Below are positions 1-9,141 of a stretch of DNA of 64,000 bases, piece by piece. Position numbers and translations under genes: made by a program. Numbering within the stretch: position 1 is the stretch's first letter; the number at the start of each line of letters is the position of its first letter. Under the pieces are notes generated by a model. That model worked only from the letters and a program-made list of their open reading frames with translations. It ran no database searches and had not been told where the DNA came from. Source of the DNA: Crocinitomix sp044361315 (GTDB lineage Bacteria > Bacteroidota > Bacteroidia > Flavobacteriales_D > Crocinitomicaceae); assembly GCA_044361315.1 (NCBI GenBank), contig JBIKJA010000007.1, positions 62,001-126,000 of the forward strand, written 5' to 3'.

Positions 1-123
1 AATCCACACTTCTTCTAAATGATTTAAGGCAATAATTTCGTTGGTATTGGTTGATTGAAAAATCTTTGCGATATATTCCAGAACCGAGAGTTCTTGTTCT
101 GAAAATAAATCACGTCTGAACAT
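1..123 (-). CDS. Hypothetical protein, N-terminal 41 residues only
   Basis: An ATG at 123 opens a frame that stays open to the window edge. The visible 41 residues begin MFRRDLFSEQELSVLEYIAK and look like a soluble helical protein. It lies downstream of ftsZ in the same direction, beyond the ftsZ terminator, so it is probably a separate transcription unit. I do not recognise the family; too little is visible to assign a function. Confidence 0.45.
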   Translation of the reverse strand, partial: MFRRDLFSEQELSVLEYIAKIFQSTNTNEIIALNHLEEVWI

Positions 124-176
124 TCTGTCGTTTTGGGGTTTAAATTTTTCACCCAACCGATTTAACAATAAAAAGC

Positions 177-212
177 AAAAAAAATGCCCTCCAAAATTTG
201 AAGAGCATTTTA
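177..212 (-). terminator. Rho-independent terminator after ftsZ
   Basis: Read on the minus strand, AAAATGCTCTTC and GGAGGGCATTTT can pair (one G-U rich mismatch zone) and are followed directly by a run of eight T. It lies about 20 nt after the ftsZ stop codon and closes the dcw cluster. Confidence 0.75.
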
Positions 213-233
213 ACAATAGTGTATTTAGAGAAG

Positions 234-1805
234 TTAGTCTACATTGTCGTGTAAAAAGGAGTTGTTGTCTCTTAATCCTCCTTCACTATCAGATGAAAGG
301 GTGAAACGACTCATTTTTTCTTCGGTTGAATGCGAAAAGTCGTCAATTTGAACGTTTTTACGTTTGTAAGCTGGTTCTTTTTCTAAATCTGCTAAACCAG
401 CAGATGATTTTAATTTAGAAGTGTACGATTGAATTCGTTCCATTCGTTCTTTTGCTCTTGCATATTGTTCCTCCGGAGAAAGCACCGATTTTGGTATAGA
501 TTCCGTCATTTCAACTTTCTCTTCCAAATCATCTGTCAAAAAGTGACGTACCACATTTTCTTCTTCTTTTGGTTTAGGCACTTCAACGATGTTTTCAACT
601 TTCGGTGTTTCTGGCGTAAATGTCCAAGCAATTTCCGTTTGAGAAACTTCTTCAACGATCACCGCTTCTTTTAAAAACGGCTCAGGCGCAACCACAGGCT
701 CAACCGCTAGTTTTTCAACCACTGGTGCTTGCCAAGTATTGGTAGGCGTTTGAATAGGTGTTTCGATTGGTTTAGAAATCATTGTTGGTACATTCTCGTC
801 CAAACTCACCACTTTTTTTTCAGGTGCTTTTTCAAATCCTGTAATTGGCGATGAATTAAAGCCTGTTGCAATCAAGGTCACACAAATTCCTTCACCTAAC
901 GATTCATCGTAACCATGTCCCCAAATAACATCCGCAGTTGCTCCAGCTTCATCTTGGATATAATCAGTAATTTCTCCGATTTCATCCATTAAGATTTCTT
1001 TGCTTCCGTAAGTGATATTTAATAACACGTATTTCGCTCCTCTAATATCGTTATCATTCAATAACGGAGAAGAAAGTGAAGTTTTAACCGCTTCAATCGC
1101 TCTATTTTCACCTTCAGCAATGGCAGAACCCATGATGGCAACACCACTGTTTCTCATAACCGTACTCACATCGTTAAAATCGACGTTGATCATTCCTGTT
1201 ACAGAAATAACCTCTGCAATTCCTTTAGCTGCAATTGCTAATACATCATCCGCTTGCGCAAAAGCATTTCCAAGTGATAAATTACCAAACATTTCACGTA
1301 AGCGGTCATTGTTGATAATCAACAAAGTATCCACATTTTTTCGCATTTCTTCCAAACCTTCTTCGGCTTGTAATTTTCTTTTACGACCTTCAAAACTGAA
1401 AGGAACAGTCACGATTCCAACAGTTAAAATGCCCATGTCTTTTGCTACTTTCGCAATCACAGGTGCTGCACCTGTCCCTGTTCCACCGCCCATACCTGCT
1501 GTGATAAAAACCATTTTAGTACTAGTTTTCAAAAAAGCTTTAATGTCTTCAATATTTTCAATTGCGGCATTTTTACCAATTTCAGGAATTGCACCAGCCC
1601 CCCGTCCTTCAGTTAAACTTGCACCTAACTGCATTTTAATCGGCACAGGACTGATGTCCAAGGCTTGTTGATCTGTATTACAAATCACAAAATCAACCCC
1701 TTTGATCCCTTGATTGTACATGTGGTTAACAGCGTTTCCGCCTCCACCTCCAACACCAATTACTTTAATGATTGATGATTGATCTTTTGGTAAATCGAAT
1801 TCCAT
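234..1805 (-). CDS. ftsZ: Cell division GTPase FtsZ
   Basis: Tubulin-like GTPase that polymerises into the Z-ring at midcell. The nucleotide-binding glycine loop GVGGGGGNAVN lies near residues 17-27 and the tubulin signature GGGTGTG at 106-112; the globular domain ends near residue 320. A linker of about 160 residues rich in Pro, Val and Glu follows, and then a conserved C-terminal segment with EPAYKRKNVQID, the form of the FtsA-binding tail usual in Flavobacteria. At 523 residues it is longer than proteobacterial FtsZ (about 380), as expected in this phylum. It is the last gene of the dcw cluster, 76 nt after ftsA, with a terminator behind it. ATG start. Confidence 0.98.
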   Translation of the reverse strand: MEFDLPKDQSSIIKVIGVGGGGGNAVNHMYNQGIKGVDFVICNTDQQALDISPVPIKMQLGASLTEGRGAGAIPEIGKNAAIENIEDIKAFLKTSTKMVFITAGMGGGTGTGAAPVIAKVAKDMGILTVGIVTVPFSFEGRKRKLQAEEGLEEMRKNVDTLLIINNDRLREMFGNLSLGNAFAQADDVLAIAAKGIAEVISVTGMINVDFNDVSTVMRNSGVAIMGSAIAEGENRAIEAVKTSLSSPLLNDNDIRGAKYVLLNITYGSKEILMDEIGEITDYIQDEAGATADVIWGHGYDESLGEGICVTLIATGFNSSPITGFEKAPEKKVVSLDENVPTMISKPIETPIQTPTNTWQAPVVEKLAVEPVVAPEPFLKEAVIVEEVSQTEIAWTFTPETPKVENIVEVPKPKEEENVVRHFLTDDLEEKVEMTESIPKSVLSPEEQYARAKERMERIQSYTSKLKSSAGLADLEKEPAYKRKNVQIDDFSHSTEEKMSRFTLSSDSEGGLRDNNSFLHDNVD

Positions 1806-1881
1806 ATTCTTTGTTTTTTAGTCTCTGCGAGTCGATTTTGCAAAATATCAACTCGTTTAACTTGTTATTTTTTTCTATTAA

Positions 1882-3168
1882 TTAATCTTCTTCTTCAAAC
1901 CAAGTTCGACTCTTAGAAACGATTTTTTCAAAAAAGCTTCCTTTTGTTTTTGTCGAGTGATTTTTTACGGAATTATCCACTTTTTCAATCACTTCTTGTG
2001 TTGTATTTCTGTATGCGTTTTGAAATCCTTTCACTACTAATCCAATTCCAGTTGCATACATCGGGCTCGTGATATTGTCCACCAAGGTCGTTGGTGCCAA
2101 ATGTTCGTTTGGATAACCAATTCTCGAGTCCATACCTGTAATATACTCAAACAATTGGGTGATATGTTTTAATTGAGCACCACCACCAGTAACGACAATT
2201 CCGCCAATTAATTTCTTTTCGTAACCTGAATTTTTAATTTCAAAATACACGTGTTCGATAATTTCTTCCATCCGCGCTTGGATGATCGAAGCTAAATTGC
2301 GAACTGAAATTTCTTTTGGCTCACGTCCTCTTAAGCCAGGAATACAAACAATTTCATTTTCTTGACACTCACTTGCCAAGGCCGATCCAAACTTCACTTT
2401 TAAAAGCTCCGCTTGGCGTTTCATAATGGTGCAACCTTCTTTAATATCTTCAGAAATAATATTACCACCAAAAGGAATTACAGCGGTGTGTCTGATAATA
2501 CCATCTTGGAAAATCGCAATATCCGTTGTTCCACCACCTATATCCACTAAAACAACCCCTGCTTCTTTTTCTTCTTCACTTAAAACCGCTTCAGAAGATG
2601 CCAACGGTTCAAGAATCATTTCATCAACTTCTAACCCTGCTTTGTCCACACATTTTTTAATGTTTTTGGCAGCTGCAATTTGTCCGGTGATAATATGGAA
2701 ATTCGCTTCTAAACGAACTCCCGCCATGCCAATAGGATCTTTAATTCCTTGCTCGGCATCAACAATATATTCTTGTGGCAATACATGGATAATTTCTTCG
2801 CCTGGTTGCATCACCAATTTATACATGTCTTCTACCAAATTATCGATATCAGATTGACTGATTTCTTTTTCGGTATTGTCTCGCATCAACATTCCTCGGT
2901 GTTGCAAGCTATTAATGTGCTGTCCAGCAATTCCAACATTCACTACCCGAACGTGCAATTCGCCATCCACACGACTTTGAGCCTCTTCTACCGCTGCAAT
3001 AATTGATTGAACGGTTTTTTCAATATTTGAAACTACACCGCGGGTAACACCAACGCTTTCAGATTTGCCCATAGACAAAATCTCAATTTTATTGTGAGCG
3101 GTTTTTCGTCCAACAATACACGCAATTTTCGTCGTTCCAATATCTAATCCTACAACAATTTCAGACAT
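1882..3168 (-). CDS. ftsA: Cell division protein FtsA
   Basis: Actin-like ATPase that tethers FtsZ to the inner membrane and recruits the late divisome. The phosphate-1 motif VGLDIGTTKIACIVG is at the N-terminus (residues 6-20) and the phosphate-2 motif VDIGGGTTDIAIF near 210; the SHS2/1C insertion lies between them. The C-terminus (FFEKIVSKSRTWFEE) is a plausible amphipathic membrane-targeting helix. Length (428) is normal. It sits between ftsQ and ftsZ in the standard dcw order, with gaps of 76 nt on each side, large enough to hold internal promoters, though I see no clear one. Confidence 0.97.
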   Translation of the reverse strand: MSEIVVGLDIGTTKIACIVGRKTAHNKIEILSMGKSESVGVTRGVVSNIEKTVQSIIAAVEEAQSRVDGELHVRVVNVGIAGQHINSLQHRGMLMRDNTEKEISQSDIDNLVEDMYKLVMQPGEEIIHVLPQEYIVDAEQGIKDPIGMAGVRLEANFHIITGQIAAAKNIKKCVDKAGLEVDEMILEPLASSEAVLSEEEKEAGVVLVDIGGGTTDIAIFQDGIIRHTAVIPFGGNIISEDIKEGCTIMKRQAELLKVKFGSALASECQENEIVCIPGLRGREPKEISVRNLASIIQARMEEIIEHVYFEIKNSGYEKKLIGGIVVTGGGAQLKHITQLFEYITGMDSRIGYPNEHLAPTTLVDNITSPMYATGIGLVVKGFQNAYRNTTQEVIEKVDNSVKNHSTKTKGSFFEKIVSKSRTWFEEED

Positions 3169-3244
3169 ATATTTACCTTTTAATGTGTGACTCGAAACTA
3201 CTTTTAGCTACCCGATTCACTTTTAATTTCTAGTTTATCTTCAC

Positions 3245-4030
3245 TCATCTTCTCGAACAAACAACTTGGCTCTTAAACATGACGTTAATCGTATCATAAT
3301 TCTCCCACCCTGCTCTACTTAATCCTTCAGCGTAAAAAATTTCCAACTTTTTAAATTTCCCAGCAATATCAACTGCTTTTCCAAATAAAATCCGTTGGTT
3401 TCCAACCCTTGGTATCAGCTCAAATTCGTTGTATTGATTCACGTGAACTTCCATAAATTGAGCTGATAGGAATTCATCGGAGCAAACATAGTTCGATATT
3501 TCATACAAATCATCGAGGATTTCAATAGTTTTCAAACTGTCATTGTTGATTATTTTGTTTACATCTTTAGTTAGATCCTTTTCGTTGACAAATCCTGTGA
3601 TGGCCAAAATGTGCGCCGTGTATTTTGGAGAGAGCGGCATAAGCGTCCCATCACTGTCCAAATAACAACTACTTCCATCTAAATTAAAGATCCGTGCAAT
3701 AGGTCTTCTTAAAGAAATATCGATATTCCAAGCACCTCCCAAATGGGTGTAAGCATCTACCGTTTTTACTTCTGGAATTTGGGACAAAAATTGTTCTATC
3801 TCATTCAAATCCATTTCAGTATACTTTTTATTGATGCCGATTAAATCCTGGTCAATGAGGCGATTCAAAATATCATCCGTTGTCAGAAATAGCATATCTT
3901 CGTACAGGTCAATTTTGACAATAGGCAATCCCATCACCACTTGTTTATGTGCAGAATTCACAAAACTCATCCCAATTGCTACGGCAATAATGGAGCAAAC
4001 CCAAATGGTATTTTTAAGCCATCGTTTCAT
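3245..4030 (-). CDS. ftsQ: Cell division protein FtsQ/DivIB
   Basis: Bitopic divisome protein. One N-terminal membrane anchor (about residues 8-26) is followed by a POTRA-like region (about 37-115, with the typical segment IPEVKTVDAY...WNIDISLRRPIARIF) and a C-terminal beta domain. Sequence conservation in this family is low; the call rests on topology, the P-IARI segment and position between murC and ftsA. Its ATG overlaps the murC stop by 4 nt (ATGA), suggesting translational coupling. Length 261 is usual. Confidence 0.9.
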   Translation of the reverse strand: MKRWLKNTIWVCSIIAVAIGMSFVNSAHKQVVMGLPIVKIDLYEDMLFLTTDDILNRLIDQDLIGINKKYTEMDLNEIEQFLSQIPEVKTVDAYTHLGGAWNIDISLRRPIARIFNLDGSSCYLDSDGTLMPLSPKYTAHILAITGFVNEKDLTKDVNKIINNDSLKTIEILDDLYEISNYVCSDEFLSAQFMEVHVNQYNEFELIPRVGNQRILFGKAVDIAGKFKKLEIFYAEGLSRAGWENYDTINVMFKSQVVCSRR

Positions 4031-5400
4031 TCAGAATAAGCCTTCACAATTGGTAAAACACAGGTGTCAATATCTCCAGCGCCAACAATTACCAGTACTT
4101 CTTTTGGTGTTTTTAGCAAATCTGAAACAATGGTTTCTTTTGAACTGAGATATTTGTCGTTTAAATGAATTTGGTCAAACAATAGTTGACTTGTAATTCC
4201 TGCCATTGGCAATTCACGGGCTGGATAGATGTCCAATAAAAAAAGCTCATCCGTTAACTCCAACGAACGGGCAAATTCTTGCATAAAATCGCGTGTACGA
4301 CTGAACAAATGTGGTTGAAAAACAGTGGTAATTTTTTTGGTTGGATAGATTTCACGGAGTGAAGATAAAAATGCGGTTATTTCAGTTGGATGATGTGCAT
4401 AATCATCAATAATCACAAAATCCTCCCGTCGAATGTGGAAATCGAAGCGACGTTTAACTCCCTTAAATGTTTTGAAAGCAATCCGAATTTCTGTTTCCGG
4501 GATTCCTAAACTTTTACACAAACCAAAAACCGCCAAGGCATTTTCAGCATTGTGTTTCCCCGGTAAGCCAAATTCTACCGCCTCATAAACTTGCCCATTG
4601 GCATGAATATCAAAATAAAACCTTCCATTAATATTCCTTAGATTCTCGCCTCGCCAAACCGCATTCGGAACAAAACCATACGTAGTTTGGCGATGGATGT
4701 GGTTAAATTTAAAGGAGGAAACATCAAGTTTCGCATTTAAAAATACCCACCCGCTGGTATCAACAAGGTTAATAAAATCGTTGAATGATTGAAGTAAATG
4801 TTCACTGTCTCCATAAATATCCAAATGGTCCGAATCCATGGTGGTGATAATGGCGTGATTTGGCATCAATTGTAAAAAAGACCGATCAAACTCATCCGCT
4901 TCAACCACGACTCTTTTCGCATCGGCATCAATTAGACAATTTGAATTGTAATTCGAGGTAATTCCGCCAATAAAGGCATTACATTTTTCTCTTGTCGAAT
5001 AAAGGACATGGGCCAAAATTGCGCTCGTAGTGGTTTTTCCATGAGTTCCTGCGACAGCAAAAGTTTCAAAAGCACTTGAAATAATACCTAGTGCTTTGGC
5101 TCGTTTGATTACATAGAACCCATTTTGCATCAAGACGTCTAATTCTTGAAAACCAGCAGGAATGGCAGGTGTATAAACAACCAGTGTATCTTCAGGAGAT
5201 AAGTTGTGCAACACCGATTCCCCTTGATCGGCATAATAAACATGAATCCCTTCGGCAACCAAATTTTGTGTGAGCGCGGTTTCGGTTTTATCATAGCCAG
5301 AAACTACTTTACCTTGACTCTTAAAATAGCGCGCAAGTGCACTCATTCCGATTCCTCCGATGCCTATAAAATGGACTTTATTTATTTGATCAAAATTCAC
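4027..5400 (-). CDS. murC: UDP-N-acetylmuramate--L-alanine ligase MurC
   Basis: ATP-dependent ligase that adds L-Ala to UDP-MurNAc, the first peptide step of peptidoglycan precursor synthesis in the cytosol. The N-terminal Rossmann motif GIGGIGMSALARYF (residues 13-26), the Mur ligase P-loop AGTHGKTTTSA (about 116-126) and the C-terminal domain (DDYAHHPTEI) are all present. The frame begins with GTG at 5398-5400; no ATG gives the full Rossmann domain. Length 457 is normal. It overlaps ftsQ by 4 nt and follows murG by 26 nt. Confidence 0.97.
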   Translation of the reverse strand: MNFDQINKVHFIGIGGIGMSALARYFKSQGKVVSGYDKTETALTQNLVAEGIHVYYADQGESVLHNLSPEDTLVVYTPAIPAGFQELDVLMQNGFYVIKRAKALGIISSAFETFAVAGTHGKTTTSAILAHVLYSTREKCNAFIGGITSNYNSNCLIDADAKRVVVEADEFDRSFLQLMPNHAIITTMDSDHLDIYGDSEHLLQSFNDFINLVDTSGWVFLNAKLDVSSFKFNHIHRQTTYGFVPNAVWRGENLRNINGRFYFDIHANGQVYEAVEFGLPGKHNAENALAVFGLCKSLGIPETEIRIAFKTFKGVKRRFDFHIRREDFVIIDDYAHHPTEITAFLSSLREIYPTKKITTVFQPHLFSRTRDFMQEFARSLELTDELFLLDIYPARELPMAGITSQLLFDQIHLNDKYLSSKETIVSDLLKTPKEVLVIVGAGDIDTCVLPIVKAYSE

Positions 5401-5426
5401 AGGTTTATTTTTTCTTAACGGTCAAC

Positions 5427-6527
5427 TTATACCAATTTTTCAATTTCATTTACAATTCGCTCTGCCGCATCAGGAATTCCTAATTTGGCGATATTTTGAG
5501 AAAGTAATTGACAAGCTTCCTCGTCCTTTACCAATTCAATACATTTGTCCATCAACGAAAACTCCACCGCTGCATCTTCAATTAAAACGGCAGCTTGAAT
5601 GGAAGTTAGTGCTTTTGCATTTTTTGTTTGATGATCTTCAGAAACATTTGGTGACGGCACTAAAATAACAGGCTTACCCACCAAACAAACTTCAGAAACT
5701 GAAATAGCACCAGCACGAGTCACAATCAAATCCGCAGCCGCATAGGCCAAGTCCATTTTAAAAATAAAATCAGCCAAATAAAGTCCTTTTGATGAAATAT
5801 CTTCTCCTAAATCTGCCTTTAACGTATTAAAATAAGCACCACCACATTGCCAAATTAATTGGATGTCTTGCGCCAATAAGGTTTTTAATTCTTTCTTAAA
5901 ACACCTATTTAAGGTGCGCGCGCCAAGACTTCCTCCAATCACCAAAATCGTTTTTTTTGCCGGATCTAATCCGAAGAACTTAAAGGCTTCTTCTCGTTTA
6001 CCCTCAATCAAAACCATCTCATTACGAACGGGATTCCCTGTTAAGACAATTTTCTCTTTTGGAAAAAAACGATCGAGATTTTCGTAGGCTACACAGATCT
6101 TAGATACTCTTCCTGCTAACCATTTATTTGTAATTCCAGGATATGAATTTTGTTCTTGAATCAAGGTAGGAATTTTTCGTTTAGAGGCGACTCTCAGCAC
6201 GGCTGCACTGGCATATCCTCCTACTCCAATCACAATATCTGGTTGTTTGTCCTTAATTATTCTTTTCGCCTTACATAAACTAGCGATCAATTTAAATGGA
6301 ACAAAGAAGTTTTTATAGGTCAAACGCCGTTGAATGCCTCTAATCGGCAAACCGACAATTGGATACCCAGCCTTGGGCACTTTTTCCATTTCCATTTTAC
6401 CTTCGGCGCCAACAAATAAAATATCGGCGGTAGGATATTTCCTTTTGATCGCATCAGCAATCGCAATGGCGGGGAAGATATGTCCTCCTGTTCCGCCTCC
6501 ACTTATGATTACTTTTTGAATTGGCAT
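5427..6527 (-). CDS. murG: UDP-GlcNAc:lipid I transferase MurG
   Basis: Membrane-associated GT-B glycosyltransferase that converts lipid I to lipid II. The N-terminal G-loop SGGGTGGHIFPAIAIA (residues 9-24) and the second glycine loop VIGGSLGARTLN (about 196-207) are clear, as is the donor-site segment TRAGAISVSEV near 270. Length 366 is normal. It lies between ftsW (30 nt gap) and murC in the cluster and uses an ATG start. Confidence 0.97.
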   Translation of the reverse strand: MPIQKVIISGGGTGGHIFPAIAIADAIKRKYPTADILFVGAEGKMEMEKVPKAGYPIVGLPIRGIQRRLTYKNFFVPFKLIASLCKAKRIIKDKQPDIVIGVGGYASAAVLRVASKRKIPTLIQEQNSYPGITNKWLAGRVSKICVAYENLDRFFPKEKIVLTGNPVRNEMVLIEGKREEAFKFFGLDPAKKTILVIGGSLGARTLNRCFKKELKTLLAQDIQLIWQCGGAYFNTLKADLGEDISSKGLYLADFIFKMDLAYAAADLIVTRAGAISVSEVCLVGKPVILVPSPNVSEDHQTKNAKALTSIQAAVLIEDAAVEFSLMDKCIELVKDEEACQLLSQNIAKLGIPDAAERIVNEIEKLV

Positions 6528-6557
6528 TTCTTATTTTTTTAAGCGATTCTAATTAAA

Positions 6558-7754
6558 TTAAGCCGGTTCAGTTTGAGCCTCTTGCGAAGCACGCGCTTTT
6601 CGGTTCTCCTCGCGACTTATACCTAAAATCATCCCAAAAGCAATACAGGTGAACCACGCCGATGTACCACCCATACTCAGAAGTGGCATATTCTGTCCTG
6701 TTACGGGCATTAATTTGGTACTCACCATCATGTTCACCAACGCTTGGGTCATCACCATGATCGAAATCCCCATCACCACCAACATGGTAAAATTATCATC
6801 GGCAGCTAAACCAATTTTTATAAATCTAAAAAACAACCACATGTAGAGCATGATAATAAAAATGGCTGTTGGTAAACCACCTTCTTCAATCAATGCTGCA
6901 AAATAAAAATCGGCATAAGCCTCAGGAATCCAATGTTTCAGAACTCCATTTCCTGGTAATTCTGGCCCGTGAAAGGCCCCATTCGAATAAGTAAAACTTC
7001 CGTTTTTTATCGCTGCTAACGCATTGTTAATTTGCATATTCTCTGTTGGATCCAATTGACTTTCGTCGCTGAACATCCTTACAATACGCAAACGCCATGT
7101 TTCGACCCGCGGTAAAATTTCTGGTTGAAACTTTGCAATCGTAATCAATAATAAAAATATTCCGACCGCACTACTCACGGACAAACCAATCCATTTCCAA
7201 GGAAATTTCGCCAAAATTAACATGACTAATGCAATGATACCAACCAATAAAGCGGTTGATAAATTGGAAGGGAGAATCAAGAAAATCGTAATTCCTATTG
7301 GCAATAAAATATACCTTGCCACAATTTTGAAATCATTAAATTGCTCCTTTCGCTTTACCAGCTGTCGTGAGAGGTAAATAATCAAACTTAATTTCGCAAA
7401 ATCAGAAGTTTGAAACGAGAAAGGTACAAATGGAATTTTCAGCCATCTATCTGCACCATTGACGCTTTCGCCCACCAACATTGTTAAAACCAATAAAACA
7501 ATGGAGATGTAAAAAAGCATTTTCGATAATTTCGAAAACACTTTCAACGGTACTTTATGGATGGCAAACATCAACAGAAAGCCGAGCGCTAAAAGAATAA
7601 AATGTTTAAAAAACAAGTAAGCATAGCTTAGCCCTTTCACCTTCACCAAAATAGGGATGAAACTAAAAACGGAAACAACTGAAATGACACCCAATAATAG
7701 TGCTATCACCCAGATGTTTTTGTCCCCACCAAGATATTTAAACAGGTTTTTCAC
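6558..7754 (-). CDS. ftsW: Peptidoglycan glycosyltransferase FtsW
   Basis: SEDS-family polytopic membrane protein that polymerises septal peptidoglycan together with FtsI. About ten hydrophobic segments are visible; the conserved block around PEAYADFYFAALIEEGG (about residues 275-291) and the C-terminal MPLLSMGGTSAW are SEDS hallmarks. Length 398. The frame begins with GTG at 7752-7754, giving MKNLFKYLGG before the first membrane segment. Neighbours are murD upstream and murG downstream, the usual order. Confidence 0.96.
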   Translation of the reverse strand: MKNLFKYLGGDKNIWVIALLLGVISVVSVFSFIPILVKVKGLSYAYLFFKHFILLALGFLLMFAIHKVPLKVFSKLSKMLFYISIVLLVLTMLVGESVNGADRWLKIPFVPFSFQTSDFAKLSLIIYLSRQLVKRKEQFNDFKIVARYILLPIGITIFLILPSNLSTALLVGIIALVMLILAKFPWKWIGLSVSSAVGIFLLLITIAKFQPEILPRVETWRLRIVRMFSDESQLDPTENMQINNALAAIKNGSFTYSNGAFHGPELPGNGVLKHWIPEAYADFYFAALIEEGGLPTAIFIIMLYMWLFFRFIKIGLAADDNFTMLVVMGISIMVMTQALVNMMVSTKLMPVTGQNMPLLSMGGTSAWFTCIAFGMILGISREENRKARASQEAQTEPA

Positions 7755-7774
7755 TGATTTTTATCGTTGGATGA

Positions 7775-9118
7775 CTAAAGTCCTCTTACACAAAATTTAA
7801 ACTGTTTCCCTCGGTCTTCGTAGCTTTCAAATAAATCGAAACTTGCGCACGCTGGTGACAATAAAACAGTGTCCCCATTTTTGCCAAAACGATAGGCCAT
7901 TGAAACCGCTTCCATCGCAGATTTTGCTTCGCCGATTTGACTAACTATCCCACCAAATGCTTTGATGATTTTTGAATTGTCAACACCTAAACAAACAATT
8001 GCTTTTACTTTTTCTTGTACCAAAGGTAATAGTGACTCGTAGTCATTTCCTTTATCTACACCACCAACAATCCATACAGTTGGGTTTAACATACTTTCAA
8101 GGGCATACCAAACCGAATTGATGTTCGTCGCTTTAGAATCGTTGATAAATTCGATACCATTTACTTTTGCAACAAATTCAAGTCGGTGCTCGACATTTTT
8201 AAAATCAGAAAGGCTTTCTCGGATATTTTCGTTTCTAATTTCCAAAATTTTAGAGGCAATACCTGCAGCCATTGAATTCTGAACATTGTGTTTTCCTTTT
8301 AGGGATAAATCGTGAATTGACATAATTAATTCTGGTTTTAAGTTTAATATGATTTGGTTGTTGTCTAAATAAGCGGCCATGCCATTATTTTCGGTAATCG
8401 AAAAAGGGGCAAGCTTGGCTTTAATATCTCTAGCGAGCATTTCTTTCGTAATTTCAGGATCGTCTGCATTGTAAACGAACCAGTCATCTGCGGTAAGATT
8501 TTGTGCGATTCTAAATTTTGAATTCACATAATTTTGCATGGTGTAGTCATAACGATCTAAATGATCAGGGGTGATGTTCAAAAGAATAGCGATATCTGCC
8601 TTAAAATCAAACATGCCATCTAATTGGAAAGAACTCAATTCAAGAACATATACATCCGGCAAATCTTCAATCACCTGGCGCGCGAACGATTGCCCAATGT
8701 TTCCACCCATTGAAACATTTAACCCTGCATTTTTAAGGATGTGGTGAATCCATAAGGTAGTGGTGGTTTTACCATTACTACCGGTGATACAGACCGTTTT
8801 TTTGGTGGTGTATTTTCCAGCAAATTCAATTTCATTAATGATCGGAATTTGTTTTGCAATCGCCTTTTTAATAATGTCCACCTTGTCAGGAATACCAGGA
8901 CTTTTAATAAGAAGGTCGGCGGCTAAAATTCGATCTTCAGAATGTTGTTCAGCCTCAAATTCAATTCCATTTTCAACCAATTCCTTTTCATACGAAGGTT
9001 TGATTTTGCCTTTATCAGAAACAAAAGGAATCATTCCTTTCGCTTTTGCCAAAAGGGCAGCACCTACTCCGCTTTCGCCAGCACCAAGAATTGCAATATG
9101 TTTGTAATTTGTTTTCAA
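7775..9118 (-). CDS. murD: UDP-MurNAc-L-alanine--D-glutamate ligase MurD
   Basis: Cytosolic ATP-dependent ligase that adds D-Glu to UDP-MurNAc-L-Ala. It has the N-terminal Rossmann motif ILGAGESGVGAALLAKAKG, the P-loop ITGSNGKTTTT (about residues 111-121), the ELSSFQLD motif and the C-terminal INDSKATN segment. Length 447 is typical. The start appears to be TTG at 9116-9118, giving MKTNYKHIAILG; no ATG or GTG lies nearby that would keep the Rossmann motif. Confidence 0.96.
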   Translation of the reverse strand: MKTNYKHIAILGAGESGVGAALLAKAKGMIPFVSDKGKIKPSYEKELVENGIEFEAEQHSEDRILAADLLIKSPGIPDKVDIIKKAIAKQIPIINEIEFAGKYTTKKTVCITGSNGKTTTTLWIHHILKNAGLNVSMGGNIGQSFARQVIEDLPDVYVLELSSFQLDGMFDFKADIAILLNITPDHLDRYDYTMQNYVNSKFRIAQNLTADDWFVYNADDPEITKEMLARDIKAKLAPFSITENNGMAAYLDNNQIILNLKPELIMSIHDLSLKGKHNVQNSMAAGIASKILEIRNENIRESLSDFKNVEHRLEFVAKVNGIEFINDSKATNINSVWYALESMLNPTVWIVGGVDKGNDYESLLPLVQEKVKAIVCLGVDNSKIIKAFGGIVSQIGEAKSAMEAVSMAYRFGKNGDTVLLSPACASFDLFESYEDRGKQFKFCVRGL

Positions 9119-9141
9119 ACAAGTTAATTTTTAGCTTTCTA

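Noticed and set aside
1012..1671. 219-codon frame on the plus strand inside ftsZ
   Set aside because: Antisense shadow of the highly conserved FtsZ GTPase domain, with no family resemblance of its own.
6320..6519. Short frames on both strands inside murG
   Set aside because: Shadows of the murG reading frame in its glycine-rich N-terminal region.
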